This document shows, one piece after another, positions 1-9,972 of a DNA stretch of 64,000 nt. Source of the DNA: SHZI01 sp041396045. GTDB lineage: Bacteria > Pseudomonadota > Gammaproteobacteria > Steroidobacterales > GCA-2729495. Below the pieces are notes generated by a model, which searched no databases, had not been told where the DNA came from, and saw only the letters and a program-made list of their open reading frames with translations. The DNA lies in assembly GCA_041396045.1 (NCBI GenBank), contig JAWKZI010000015.1:1-64000 (forward strand), read 5' to 3'. Made by a program: the position numbers and the translations under genes. How positions within the stretch are numbered: position 1 is the first letter of the stretch; every line of letters starts with the position of its first letter.

Positions 1-2
1 CC

Positions 3-518
3 CAGGCCGCCAGCCTGAGCCTGGTGCCGTCTGCCACGACAGTCATCGAAGGCACTGGCTTTACTGTCGATCTGGTATTGGACGCCAGCGACGCGCCGGG
101 TGCTCATCCCGGTCTGTACGGTGGCGAGATCCTTGTGGACTTCGACAACACTTTGCTGAACTACAACAGCTTTACGTTGACCAGCGGCTTGAGCTTCTAC
201 ATCGATCCGGTCACCACCACGACTGGCAACACGAATACCGTGCGTTTTGGCTTCGACAATGCGCCGGATAACGGTACGGTCGGCACCTTCTCATTCACCG
301 CGGCAGGTTTGCCCGGCAGCCTCGCACAGATCGGCCTGGTCGACGCCGATGACTTCTCCGGCAGCTTTGCCAGTTACGTGCCTACCTACCAGCGCTTCTA
401 CCCGGACTTTTCGGGCACAGAGGTGTCAATCTCCGCCGTGCCACTACCTGCGGGCATGTGGCTGCTGGGTTCCGCATTGGGCATGCTGCCAATGTTCCGG
501 CTACGCCGCACTGCCTGA
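3..518 (+). CDS. VPLPA-CTERM exported protein with cohesin-like domain (5' truncated)
   Basis: The reading frame is open to the left window edge (it begins QAASLSLVPS), so the start and signal peptide lie outside. The visible part is about 171 residues of acidic, beta-rich sequence of the type seen in cohesin-like domains (VDLVLDAS, then GGEILVDFD). It ends with VPLPAG, a short hydrophobic helix and a basic RLRR tail. That tripartite tail is the hallmark of VPLPA/PEP-CTERM sorting signals, which are processed by an exosortase, so the protein is probably delivered to the cell surface or polysaccharide matrix. A GTG at 24 is internal and not a likely start. The function of the surface domain is unknown. 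A second protein with a related tail lies near 25.4 kb. Confidence 0.75.
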   Translation, partial: QAASLSLVPSATTVIEGTGFTVDLVLDASDAPGAHPGLYGGEILVDFDNTLLNYNSFTLTSGLSFYIDPVTTTTGNTNTVRFGFDNAPDNGTVGTFSFTAAGLPGSLAQIGLVDADDFSGSFASYVPTYQRFYPDFSGTEVSISAVPLPAGMWLLGSALGMLPMFRLRRTA

Positions 519-528
519 ACACGAACTC

Positions 529-1779
529 ATGAAGGCAGGTTGCCGGCCGACGCTGCTCGCGGCGGCCCGGCCGGCCTTCAAACTGGCCGCCACGCTGGTT
601 GTCGGGCTGACGTGTGCATTGCCAGCGACCGCCGCATTCCCGGCCGGTCCCACTCTCGATCCGGAGTGGCATATCCCCCTTGCGGAGGCTGACGCAGGCG
701 CACAAACCGCGCCGGCGGCCATCCGTCTGGCCGCCGCACTAGAGCACTATCAATCCCTCGCCAATGCCGGCGGCTGGCCTTTGGTGCCCCCAGACACACG
801 CTTGCAGGCGGGACAGCGTGACCCCCGCGTCGTCGAACTTCGCGAGCGCCTGCGCATTTCCGGTGACTTCGCCGGCCTTCCCGGGACTGCCGATGCCTGG
901 TATTTCGATGGCGGACTCCGTGATGCCTTGCACGGCTTCCAGAAACGGCATGGTTTGCCTGCTACGGGGCAGGTGGGTGCAGCAACGGTCGCTGCACTGA
1001 ATGTGTCGGCCGCCGACCGCGTCGCCCAACTGAATGCCAACCTCATTCGCTGGACCTGGCTACCGCGCGATTTTGGCTCGCGATACCTATGGGTCAATGT
1101 TGCCGGCGGCTTCCTGAGGCTGGTCGACGGTGGCAAAGCGGTGCTTGAAATGCGGGTGATCGCCGGCCATCCGGACCGGCCCACGCCGAGCTTTGTAGAC
1201 TCCATCACGGCACTCGTGGTGAATCCACCCTGGAACGTGCCGCGCACCATCGCTGTGGAAGACCTGTTGCCCTGGCAGCAGGAGGACGCCACATTCCTGG
1301 CACGCCTTGGCATCCGTGTGTTCAATTCCAGTGGCCATGAAGTCGATGCCGCCCGCATCAACTGGCAGCAACTCGATCCGGACCACTTCCCCTATCGTTT
1401 ACGCCAGGACCCGGGCCCGGTGAACAGCCTGGGCCGGATCAAGTTCGTCATGCAGAACCCGTGGTCGATCTATCTGCACGACACGCCATCGCGCAGACTC
1501 TTCGACCTCAACAGCCGCACCCTGAGCTCTGGTTGCGTGCGCCTCGAGAAGCCGGAGGAACTGGCACACCGCCTGCTTGCAGGAGCAGCTTCAGGCGAGA
1601 TTGACCCACAGATCGTGCCTGCAGGTGTTTCGGCAGATGACGTTCCTGTGAAGACGCGGATAATCCCGCTGCCCCGCGCCATCACTGTCTACGTGGTGTA
1701 TCTGACAAGCTGGGTCACCGAACAGGGAGTGGTCAACTTCCGGCCTGACGTTTACGGACGGGACGCGGGGCTGCGATAA
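529..1779 (+). CDS. L,D-transpeptidase (YcbB/LdtD-like) with peptidoglycan-binding domain
   Basis: 416-residue exported enzyme predicted to form 3-3 cross-links in peptidoglycan or attach partners to it. The ATG at 529 is chosen because it gives a signal peptide (basic start, then LAATLVVGLTCALPATAA); the frame is open further upstream but only overlaps the previous gene. A peptidoglycan-binding type 1 domain covers about residues 85-150 (ALHGFQKRHGLPATG, then TVAALN). The YkuD catalytic domain follows, with the HDTPS segment and the nucleophile motif SSGCVRLE, in which Cys is catalytic. The order and length fit the YcbB-like family, although it is shorter than E. coli LdtD (about 615 residues). 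It starts 10 bases after the previous stop. Confidence 0.88.
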   Translation: MKAGCRPTLLAAARPAFKLAATLVVGLTCALPATAAFPAGPTLDPEWHIPLAEADAGAQTAPAAIRLAAALEHYQSLANAGGWPLVPPDTRLQAGQRDPRVVELRERLRISGDFAGLPGTADAWYFDGGLRDALHGFQKRHGLPATGQVGAATVAALNVSAADRVAQLNANLIRWTWLPRDFGSRYLWVNVAGGFLRLVDGGKAVLEMRVIAGHPDRPTPSFVDSITALVVNPPWNVPRTIAVEDLLPWQQEDATFLARLGIRVFNSSGHEVDAARINWQQLDPDHFPYRLRQDPGPVNSLGRIKFVMQNPWSIYLHDTPSRRLFDLNSRTLSSGCVRLEKPEELAHRLLAGAASGEIDPQIVPAGVSADDVPVKTRIIPLPRAITVYVVYLTSWVTEQGVVNFRPDVYGRDAGLR

Positions 1780-1816
1780 TGACTGGTTCACGAATACTGT
1801 CTGACAGGAAGTTCCA

Positions 1817-3095
1817 ATGGCAAACCCTACTCTGACGCCGCCCGCTGGTGGCGCAAAGATCACGATCAGCAACGGCAAGCTGACAGTTCCCGCAAACCCG
1901 ATTATTCCCTTCATTGAAGGCGACGGTACCGGCCCCGATATCTGGAACGCCTCGGTTCGCGTTCTCGATGCTGCGGTGGCAAAGGCTTACGGCGGCAAGC
2001 GCCAGATTCACTGGATGGAGGTTTACGCGGGTCAGAAGGCCTATGACAGCTACAACACGTGGCTGCCCGATGAAACTGTCGATGCCTGTCGCGAGTATCT
2101 GGTGTCCATCAAGGGCCCATTGACCACGCCCATCGGTGGTGGCATCCGGTCCCTCAACGTGGCGCTGCGCCAGCTGCTTGATCTGTACGTGTGCCTGCGC
2201 CCGGTACGCTGGTTCAAGGGTGTGCCCTCCCCGGTGAAAAAACCCGAGGATGTAGACATGGTGATTTTTCGCGAAAACACCGAAGACATCTATGCCGGTA
2301 TCGAATTTGAAGCCGGGACCGAGGCCAACAAGAAGTTCCTGGAGCTGTTCAAGAGCGCCTTTCCGAAGGAATACGGCAAAATCCGCTTCCCGGAAAACTG
2401 CGGCATCGGCATCAAGCCGATTTCAAAGGAAGGTACCCAGCGACTGTTCCGGCTCTGCCATCGAGTACGCCCCCGCCAACAAGCGCAAGAGCGTCACGAT
2501 CGTGCACAAGGGCAACATCATGAAATTTACGGAAGGCGCCTTCCGGAACTGGTGCTACGAGCTCGCTGAACGTGACTTTGCCGGCAAGGTCTGTACCTGG
2601 GACCAGTGGGAACGCACCAAGGCTGACAAGGGTGAAAAAGCTGCCAACGACGAGCAGAAAGCCGCACTGGCTAAAGGTGCCGTGCTCATCAAGGACGCCA
2701 TTGCCGACATCACCCTGCAGCAAGTCCTGACGCGCCCCGCCGAGTTCGACGTGATTGCCACGATGAATCTCAACGGCGACTACCTTTCCGATGCGCTGGC
2801 CGCCCAGATAGGCGGTATCGGCATTGCTCCCGGCGGCAACGTCAACTACACCACTGGTCACGCGGTTTTCGAGGCCACGCATGGCACAGCACCGAAATAT
2901 GCCAATCTCGACAAGGTCAATCCCGGCTCCGTCATCCTCTCCGGCGAGATGATGCTGCGCTACATGGGCTGGACTGAAGCCGCTGACTCAATCATCAACG
3001 CCATGGACAAGACCATCGCCGACAAGACGGTCACCTACGACTTCGCACGTCTGATGGATGGCGCGAAGGAAGTGAAGTGCTCCGAGTTTCTGTGA
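1817..3095 (+). CDS. icd: NADP-dependent isocitrate dehydrogenase, frameshifted
   Basis: TCA-cycle enzyme converting isocitrate to 2-oxoglutarate. ATG 1817 follows an AGGAAG ribosome site at 1806-1811. The N-terminal half (IIPFIEGDGTG, then REN-TEDIYAGIE) and the C-terminal half (VTIVHKGNIMKFTEGAFRNW, ATHGTAPKYA, NPGSVILSGEMMLRYMGW) match E. coli-type Icd, but they lie in different frames. The switch is near 2450-2456, where CGG CTCT GCC ATC GAG has one base too many compared with the family's R-(A/S)-AIEYA. Removing one base restores about 425 residues, close to the usual 416-420. Because icd is normally essential, a sequencing error is more likely than true loss, but the sequence as given encodes no intact protein. 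Confidence 0.9.
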
Positions 3096-3123
3096 TCTGC
3101 TGATCAAAAACATGTAAACAACC

Positions 3124-3153
3124 TTGCAGGAGCGGCAAAAGCCGCTCCTGCAA
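3124..3153. repeat. Perfect 13-bp inverted repeat (REP-like hairpin)
   Basis: TTGCAGGAGCGGC at 3124-3136 and GCCGCTCCTGCAA at 3141-3153 are exact reverse complements separated by AAAA. It sits 28 bases after the icd stop and 23 bases before the next gene. No T-run follows, so it is either a non-classical terminator or attenuator, or a repetitive extragenic palindrome of the TGCAGGAGCGGC kind known in Pseudomonas and Xanthomonas relatives. No second complete copy was noticed in this window. Confidence 0.7.
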
Positions 3154-3176
3154 CAGGCGCAAAGGGGGAACAGGCC

Positions 3177-4896
3177 ATGGATGACACTGACAATCCGGAA
3201 AGCGCCACCAGCAAAGGTCGCTACAAAAGGCAGACAAGGTCGGGTCGATCCAGTCTCCCGACGCGACTTCCTCAACAAGTCCGCAGCAGGTACTGCCATT
3301 GCGGCACTCACCGCCGCAGGCTATACCGCTACTGCCAGTGGCACACCGCTGATTGCGGCGGCATCGGCTGCCAGGCTGGAGCCGTGCCCCGCAAGCACCG
3401 TTTGATTCCCTGCGTGACCGGACAGCCGCCCTGGATGCCAACGGCCTGCTGCTCCGTTTCAAGCGCATTGATCAGGACAAATACCAGATCCCGGCCCTGT
3501 TCTATCGCGCGACCGAGCGCTTCACGATGTACGGCACGCCGGCGATGATGTTCGACGAGGTCAAGATCGACGGCAAGTGGGTCAAGGACCACTCATCATC
3601 AACGCCCAGGGACACTGGAATACGGATGCCATCATCTGGGGCCTGCCGGTCACCCCTCAGGATCACTACAAAACCTATCGCACCGCCCTCAACTACCTGG
3701 AAGAGACCCTCGTCAAGAATGGCGGCAGGTTTCCGGAAATCCCGCCCGTAGAGATTGCCCGCGACAAGGCTCCCGTAAAGGAAGTGGTACTGAACGGCGA
3801 CGAGGTCGACATCACGAAGTTCGCTTTCATCAAAACCAACCCGTCCGACGGCGGACGCTACGTCAATACCGGCTCACATTTCATGGTGGACCCGAAGTTT
3901 GGCCCGAACTTTGGCACCTATAGATGCCAGATCAAGGGTCCGCGCAAGCTCGGCATCAATCCCGAACCCAACCAGACCGGTTACAAGATGCTGATGGCCG
4001 CACGCGAACGCGGCGAGAAGACCATGAAGTATTCCATTGTGCTTGGCCAGGATCCGGTCATCTGGATGCTGAGTGGCACGCGCGTGGCACCGCGTGGTTT
4101 TGCTCCCAACCCGATACCGGCCGACGAAATCGCAATTGCCGGCGGCATGCGCGGCAAGGCCATTGAAGTGGTCAAGTCGGAGAATACCGATATCCGGATT
4201 CCGGCGCACGCGGAAATGGTGATTGAGGGCACGATTCAGCTCGACGAATCGACAATGGAGCCGGAAGGCCCGTTTGGCGAGATGTTTGGCTACATGGGTC
4301 CGAAGAAGCCAAAGAATTTCGTCATGACCATCGACACGATCACGCATCGCAAGGATCCGTGGATCATGAACGCCATGACCGGCATGCAGCGGGGTATGGT
4401 CACCGCACCAATGGACGCGGTGTACAGCATCACACTGCGGGAACTGGTCCCGGAGTTTGTCGAATACACCAATCCGCAGGACACGATGGGCATCGTTGTG
4501 ATGAGCATCGACAAGACCGGCCCCGGCCAGGGACTGAAAGGTGGCCTGGCTATCGCCAAACGCAATCCGATCGCCAAGGTGGTTATTGTGGTCGACAAGG
4601 ACGTGAATATCTTCGATCGTACCGAAGTCATGTTCGCCGTCGGCTCCCGATGGCAGCCCTACCCCGCCACCGAGATCATCGAAAAGACCTTCGGCCTGAT
4701 GACCGACCCCAGCCAGGTTGAATATGCCCGCACCAGCAAGATCGTGATCGATGCCACCCGCCAGCTACCCGGCGAAGGCGGCAAGGCCGAATTCCCCAAG
4801 ACCAATCGCGAACTGCTGATCGAAGGCGCGCCAGATGCCTTTGCCGAAGTGGACAAGCTGTATCGTGATGCGCTGACAAACTGGAAGCAGGTTTAG
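3177..4896 (+). CDS. UbiD-family decarboxylase with Tat-like leader, frameshifted
   Basis: Member of the prenyl-FMN-dependent UbiD decarboxylase family, recognised from GPFGEMFGYMGPKKP, RVAPRGFAPNP and IDATRQLPGEGG. The N-terminus carries a twin-arginine-like signal, SRRDFLNKSAAGTA followed by a hydrophobic stretch. The frame moves at least twice: near 3385-3405 (one extra base, in the run GCCCCGC) and near 3587 (AAGGACC lacks a G compared with the family's GKWVKGP). A third shift near 3230-3240 is likely if translation begins at ATG 3177, which has the better-spaced AAGGGGG site; ATG 3181 would start directly in the Tat frame. The repaired protein is about 570 residues. The substrate is unknown; the neighbouring BciA-like reductase and TonB receptor hint at aromatic or terpenoid metabolism, but this is inference. 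Confidence 0.82.
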
Positions 4897-4960
4897 GCAC
4901 GGTATTGAATCTGTCGTATTGACACCCTGGCGATTTTGAAAAGCAGAAATTGAGAATGAA

Positions 4961-5875
4961 ATGAATGATGTTCAGAACAGCAAAAAGACGATTCTGGTGG
5001 TTGGAGCAACCGGCTACATCGGCAGTGCTGTTGTTGCGGAAGCGGTTCGAAGTGGGCACCAGGTTGTTGCTGTAACACGATCACGCAAGAACGACAGTCA
5101 GTTTGAGGGTGCGGAAGTCGTGATGGCTGACGTTTCTGACCCGGCATCGATTGCCAGGGCATTCAACAGGAAAATTGATGTCGTCATTTCCTGCCTGGCC
5201 ACCCGATCCGGTGTAGCCCGCGACTTCGATGATATTGATTACAAAGCAACGCTCAACGTTCTCAATGCCGCCAAACAGAACGGAACCAGTCAGTTCATCC
5301 TGCTGTCGGCCATCTGCGTGCGGAAGCCCGACCTCCCACTTCAGCTTGCCAAACTGAAAATGGAGGATGAGTTGATCCGCTCGGGAATGCATTACACAAT
5401 CGTCAGGCCGACGGCGTACTTTTGGGTATTTGATTCCCAGTCCCGAAATATCAAAAAGGGCAAGCCGGGCTTTTTGCTAGGGTCCGGCGAGCAAGCCCGT
5501 CACAATCCGATCGCCAAGGAAGATCTGGCTGAATTCATGGTTGGCTGCGCCGGCAGTAGTGAGCACATTAACCGGATTCATATTATCGGCGGGCCGGAGG
5601 TTCCCGGGAATATCATCAGCTCCAAGGATGCGCTATTGATGATATTCGAAGCGATGGGCAAAGAACCGAAGCTGATCAGCGTTCCCACCTGGCTGTTCCA
5701 GGCGGCAATCGGCATATCGGGATTTATCGGACACTTCTGGAGAAAGTCTGGCGTGTTCCACGAATTTCTGAGAATAATCTACTACTACTCGCACGACGAT
5801 ATGCGGGCACCTGGCTACGGCTCCAGAACAATCAGGCAATACATCATGCAGGCGTCGTCTTCGGCTGCTGACTGA
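4961..5875 (+). CDS. NAD(P)-binding reductase, BciA/NmrA-like atypical SDR
   Basis: 304 residues with an N-terminal Rossmann motif (VVGATGYIGSAVV) and segments strongly reminiscent of divinyl chlorophyllide a 8-vinyl reductase (BciA/DVR): DVVISCLATRSG, DIDYKATLNVLNAAK, FILLSAICVRKP and TIVRPTAYF. BciA reduces a vinyl group on chlorophyll precursors, but no other bacteriochlorophyll gene is in the window, so an assignment to pigment synthesis is not safe. It may equally be a related quinone or flavin-type NmrA reductase. It follows the UbiD-family gene by 64 bases on the same strand and may be co-transcribed with it. The start ATG 4961 is the first of two close ATGs (the other is at 4965, out of frame). 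Confidence 0.7.
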   Translation: MNDVQNSKKTILVVGATGYIGSAVVAEAVRSGHQVVAVTRSRKNDSQFEGAEVVMADVSDPASIARAFNRKIDVVISCLATRSGVARDFDDIDYKATLNVLNAAKQNGTSQFILLSAICVRKPDLPLQLAKLKMEDELIRSGMHYTIVRPTAYFWVFDSQSRNIKKGKPGFLLGSGEQARHNPIAKEDLAEFMVGCAGSSEHINRIHIIGGPEVPGNIISSKDALLMIFEAMGKEPKLISVPTWLFQAAIGISGFIGHFWRKSGVFHEFLRIIYYYSHDDMRAPGYGSRTIRQYIMQASSSAAD

Positions 5876-5945
5876 CCTCTGGAGACATCCACGGATGACC
5901 GGTTAGAGACGAACGGGCCAGCAGGTCCGAAGGGGGAATGCGGCA

Positions 5946-8735
5946 ATGAATTCCAAGTGCCGGGCGGCTACGGGATACGCGTGCCTGGCACTCCTGTGTG
6001 GTACGAGTCTGCTACCAGTGGCCAATGCCCAGGTGGAAGAGGTTGTCGTCACCACACGCAAGCGCGAAGAAAACCTGCAATCAGTACCGATCTCCGTCAC
6101 TGCCCTGAGCACCCAGCAGATCGAGCGGCAGGGCATCACCGATCTTTACGATGTTTCCCAGCTCGTGCCCAGCTTGCAGTTCGACAGTGCCTTTGGCCCG
6201 CAAGACACGCGGGTCACCATTCGCGGACTTTCCAACAGCCGTGGCCGTTCAAATGTAGCGTTTCTGGTGGACGGCATCGATATCACAACGGAAAACGTGA
6301 TTTCCGCCGGATCAGGATTGCTCGCCAACAAGCGGCTGTTGAATGACGTCGAACGGATCGAGGTCGTCAAGGGCCCCCAAAGCGCGCTATACGGGCGCTC
6401 TGCCTTCGCCGGCGCCATCAGCTACATAACCAGGGAACCCGGCGACGAGCTGGAGAGCGTGATTCGTATCGATGCTGCCGACTACGGCAAGTTGCAGCTC
6501 GATGGTTCGATCGGCGGGCCGGTGATCCCCGGCCTGCTTGGTGTGCGCATATCCGGCGTGCAGTGGTCGGAGGACGGCTACTACACGAATAGCATGTCGG
6601 GTGAAGACGTTGGCGGCGGTGATGGCTATGGCGGCGCAGTGACCGCCGTCCTGACGCCAACGGCGTCCTTGAAGTTCAAGGCACGGGTCGAGTACAGCGA
6701 CGAGGATTACGACCCCACGCCCACCGTACCGGTCCCACGGAACACCATCGGACTCTATCCGCAGGCAGCCGTAGACGCGGGTGTTGGGATCAGCACGGCT
6801 TTTAATGGTACTGCGACGACACTGCTCGACTTCGGCGTGTACTGCCCGCCGAACATCACGGTGCCGGCGGGATCACCACCAGGCTACTGTCTGCCACAAA
6901 GCTTCGGTTCGGCCAGTGGCCTCGAAGTCAGGCAAAGCGAGAATCCCTTTAGCGGTGGCGACTTCCCTGGTTCTTCGATCGAATTACTGCGCTCAACGCT
7001 GGTTGCCGAATGGGATGCCGGTCCTGTCCTGCTTTCCAGCTATACCGGCTACACAAACGCGACCCTGGACCAGAATTACGATCAGGACTATCAGGCCAGC
7101 GGGCGTCCGGACCGGCTCATCTCCGAAATGATCACGGATACACATCAGGAGACGACCCAGTTCAGTCAGGAACTACGGGCTACCAGTGCATGGGCCGGGC
7201 CAGTACAGGTCACAGTCGGCGCACTCTACTGGCGCGAGCAGCGGGACCTCGACGACCACAACATCATCGCCTCCTGTCTGCCGATTACGACGGACGTTGC
7301 CGGCAATCTGGTGCGCGATGTGCCCGGGGTCTGTGACGGAACAGCCGCCCCGGGCGAGCTGGTCTCGGTCGCTGGCTGGCAGGAATACGTACGCCAGGAC
7401 CTGAGGCCCGAGGTGCCAGGCTTCAAAGGTGCGGTCTGGGAGACCGATACCGAACATTTCTCCGGCTACCTTAGTGTCGGATGGTCAATTACCGATGCTC
7501 TCAAGGTCACTGTAGAAGACCGCTATAGCTACGAGACCTTTGATATTTTGCGTCCCAATCAGGCGTCCTGTGCCGCGCTCGGCTTCACTGTTGCGGGTGG
7601 CAACCTGGTGGTTCCCCTGGTCTCCGAGGCCGCCAACCCCGGCGTAGACGTCAATTGTGAGGCGTGGGAAAACGCCCGTATCAAGGTCGAACGCGGGATG
7701 GATCCGAACGGACCAGAACTCGTTGCTCCCGGCGATCCTGGCGGATTACTGGACTGGGCCTTGATTCGAGGTCAGGAGACCTCCCGGTTTAGCACGCCCA
7801 AAGTCACGGTCGAATGGCAGGCGACCGACGACGCGCTTGTCTACTTCTCATGGGCCAAGGCCGAGAAGCCGGGTGGCATCAACCAGCTCGAGGCAGGCGC
7901 ATCAGCAACCACAATCGAGAACGAGCGCTTCGAGCCGGAGCGCATGACAGCCTGGGAACTGGGTACCAAAACCACCTGGGCCGTTGCCGGCTACTTGCAG
8001 CTCAATGGTGCCGCCTTCTACCAGGACTACTCCGACAAGCAGGTGACAACCCAGATCCTGGTCGACAATGCGCTGGCGCCCCGGGTGACCAATGCATCTT
8101 CCGCAGAAATCCGGGGGCTGGAACTCGACCTGAGATGGCAACCCGCCGCACTCGAAGGCCTGACACTCGGCGCGTCGTATACCTGGCTGGACGCCACGTA
8201 TCAGGACTTCCTCGATGACACCACCATATTGCCCCGGGCCGCCGCCGCTGGCTGTTCACAAATCGTCTACAAGGGCGGACTTGGCAGCAATCCGGAGAAT
8301 CTTTCAGACCCGGCCAATGGTGCGCCGACCTGCCGAATCAACCAGAAGGGAAAGAACCTGGAACGGACCCCGGAAAACGCGGTCGTTGCTACTGTCAATT
8401 TCCAACGGCCATTCTTCGCCGCGGACGTTAACTGGTTCGCCGGCCTGAACGCCGCGTACCAGGACAAGCGTTACCTGGACCCGGACAACTTCACCTACTG
8501 GGACGACTACTGGCTTCTCAACCTGCAACTTGGACTGACTGGCGACAAGTGGGAGATGGTCGGCTACATCGACAACCTGCTGGACGACAACACCATCAAA
8601 ACAGGCGGCTCGGGGCCGGATTTTGGCGAGCAAGTCTCGGAACTCGGCTTCGTCGCCGGCCTCGGCGTGCAGTTTACGTTCGCCCCGCTGCCAGATCCGC
8701 GCGTATTTGGCATTCGGCTCACTCGGCGGTTCTAG
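5946..8735 (+). CDS. TonB-dependent outer-membrane receptor
   Basis: 929-residue receptor. The signal peptide (LALLCGTSLLPVANAQ) is followed directly by the TonB-box-like VEEVVVTTRKREEN. A plug domain follows (VPISVTALST, TIRGLSN, VLVVDG-type VAFLVDGIDI, RIEVVKGPQSALYGRSAFAGAI), then a 22-strand-type barrel ending in RLTRRF with a terminal Phe, the barrel-assembly signature. The plug resembles receptors from sphingomonad and marine gammaproteobacterial clusters that import plant- or steroid-like organics rather than classical siderophores, but the substrate cannot be read from the sequence. ATG 5946 follows an AGGGGG ribosome site. The gene is intact and ends convergently with the channel gene. 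Confidence 0.92.
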   Translation: MNSKCRAATGYACLALLCGTSLLPVANAQVEEVVVTTRKREENLQSVPISVTALSTQQIERQGITDLYDVSQLVPSLQFDSAFGPQDTRVTIRGLSNSRGRSNVAFLVDGIDITTENVISAGSGLLANKRLLNDVERIEVVKGPQSALYGRSAFAGAISYITREPGDELESVIRIDAADYGKLQLDGSIGGPVIPGLLGVRISGVQWSEDGYYTNSMSGEDVGGGDGYGGAVTAVLTPTASLKFKARVEYSDEDYDPTPTVPVPRNTIGLYPQAAVDAGVGISTAFNGTATTLLDFGVYCPPNITVPAGSPPGYCLPQSFGSASGLEVRQSENPFSGGDFPGSSIELLRSTLVAEWDAGPVLLSSYTGYTNATLDQNYDQDYQASGRPDRLISEMITDTHQETTQFSQELRATSAWAGPVQVTVGALYWREQRDLDDHNIIASCLPITTDVAGNLVRDVPGVCDGTAAPGELVSVAGWQEYVRQDLRPEVPGFKGAVWETDTEHFSGYLSVGWSITDALKVTVEDRYSYETFDILRPNQASCAALGFTVAGGNLVVPLVSEAANPGVDVNCEAWENARIKVERGMDPNGPELVAPGDPGGLLDWALIRGQETSRFSTPKVTVEWQATDDALVYFSWAKAEKPGGINQLEAGASATTIENERFEPERMTAWELGTKTTWAVAGYLQLNGAAFYQDYSDKQVTTQILVDNALAPRVTNASSAEIRGLELDLRWQPAALEGLTLGASYTWLDATYQDFLDDTTILPRAAAAGCSQIVYKGGLGSNPENLSDPANGAPTCRINQKGKNLERTPENAVVATVNFQRPFFAADVNWFAGLNAAYQDKRYLDPDNFTYWDDYWLLNLQLGLTGDKWEMVGYIDNLLDDNTIKTGGSGPDFGEQVSELGFVAGLGVQFTFAPLPDPRVFGIRLTRRF

Positions 8736-8768
8736 GCGGGCTGTCGCCGCGCCAGGCACACGCCACAG

Positions 8769-9848
8769 TCAACGATCACCAAAATATCTGCCGAGGCGTT
8801 GTTGCCAGTCCGGTGAGTTGATGCGCTTGAGCAGCGAGGTATCGATTTGCTCGCGCAATGGGCTATGGGCAGGCAGGGCGAATGCATAGTCCTGACGCTC
8901 CAGCACCAGCGGTAGTACCTGAAGCCTGTTGCGATAGCGTTGCTGGATGTAGTAACGCAGCAGTGGCTCGTCATAGACAACCGCGTCGACACGGCCAGCA
9001 GCCAGATCGTCAAGTGCCGCGTCCAGGCTGCTGGCCTCCCTGTAAGCAAGTTTCTGCCGCTGTAGCCAACTGGCGCTGGTACTGGCTGGCACACTGGCAA
9101 TCTGCATACTTCCCAGATCGTCGGCGCTGCGGATACGGTTACTGAGTTGGCCAACTGTAAGTGCGCTGGTGATTGAGGCGGTGAAGAACGACACGATCAC
9201 CAATGCGGCCAACATCCAGACCAGGCCGAGTAGCCGGCCCGGCACGGTTCGCGGTGCGGTGTCACCGTAGCCGACAGTGGTCATGGTCACCATGGCCCAC
9301 CAGAAGCCGGAGAAGATCCCCTGGCCACGCGTGCCGCCGAACTGCTCCGGATTACGTTTGTGTTCGGCCAACCAGACCAGGAAGCCGACCCCCAGCAGCA
9401 ACAGCGTCAGCGTCCCGATGACCTTGAGGAATGCCGATGAGGCCAGCGCCCGCGCCACCGCCAGCCAGCCAGCAGTGTGCCCTCCGCGCACTGCCACACC
9501 CAACCCCGAACTCATGGTCGGATGTGCGAAATCCATGCGCTGCTCACGCTCGGCGGTGGCAGTGATGGCACCGATGCCCACATCCACTTCGCCGCTGCTG
9601 ACGGCGTCGAGCAGGCCCTTCAGCCCGTAAGGCTTGTAGACATAGGCCCAGCCATTTTCATTTGCAGATTCCTGCCAGAGATCAATGGAAAGGCCACGGT
9701 AGTTGTCGCCATCCACGATCACGAACGGTGGGGCGGCCGTCACGCCGACTGTCAATGTCCGCGCCGGCGCGGCCGACTGCGCCCATGCCTGGCCACAGAA
9801 CAGGGCCAGTAGCAGTACCAGCCAGGGAAGTGCATTTGATCTGCTCAT
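8769..9848 (-). CDS. Prokaryotic ionotropic glutamate receptor-like K+ channel (GluR0 type)
   Basis: 359 residues in the order signal peptide, first lobe of a periplasmic amino-acid-binding (SBP_bac_3) domain (TLTVGVTAAPPFV, GVGAITATAEREQRMDFAHP), a transmembrane helix, a pore loop with the potassium filter TMTTVGYGDTAP, a second helix (LVIVSFFTASITSAL), then the second SBP lobe (SVPASTSASWLQ, AVVYDEPLL). This split-ligand-domain layout is that of GluR0, a bacterial ancestor-like glutamate-gated potassium channel, so four subunits probably form a ligand-gated K+ channel in the inner membrane. ATG 9848 is preferred over an upstream TTG because AAGGA lies 8 bases before it. The ligand is unknown. 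It is transcribed convergently to the TonB receptor. Confidence 0.88.
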   Translation of the reverse strand: MSRSNALPWLVLLLALFCGQAWAQSAAPARTLTVGVTAAPPFVIVDGDNYRGLSIDLWQESANENGWAYVYKPYGLKGLLDAVSSGEVDVGIGAITATAEREQRMDFAHPTMSSGLGVAVRGGHTAGWLAVARALASSAFLKVIGTLTLLLLGVGFLVWLAEHKRNPEQFGGTRGQGIFSGFWWAMVTMTTVGYGDTAPRTVPGRLLGLVWMLAALVIVSFFTASITSALTVGQLSNRIRSADDLGSMQIASVPASTSASWLQRQKLAYREASSLDAALDDLAAGRVDAVVYDEPLLRYYIQQRYRNRLQVLPLVLERQDYAFALPAHSPLREQIDTSLLKRINSPDWQQRLGRYFGDR

Positions 9849-9972
9849 GGAATGCATCCTTGTAGACAACCAGTGTGCGTGAAAGCACAGCGCGATTCAG
9901 GGTAACTCATCGACCACCAGGCATTGGCTTGTATTCGAGCTGTATGGCTTCCCGTGGTTGACTGCAAACCAA

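Noticed and set aside
382..1386. Several minus-strand frames opposite the L,D-transpeptidase
   Set aside because: Antisense frames in a GC-rich gene, with no family sequence; the plus-strand frame has all catalytic motifs.
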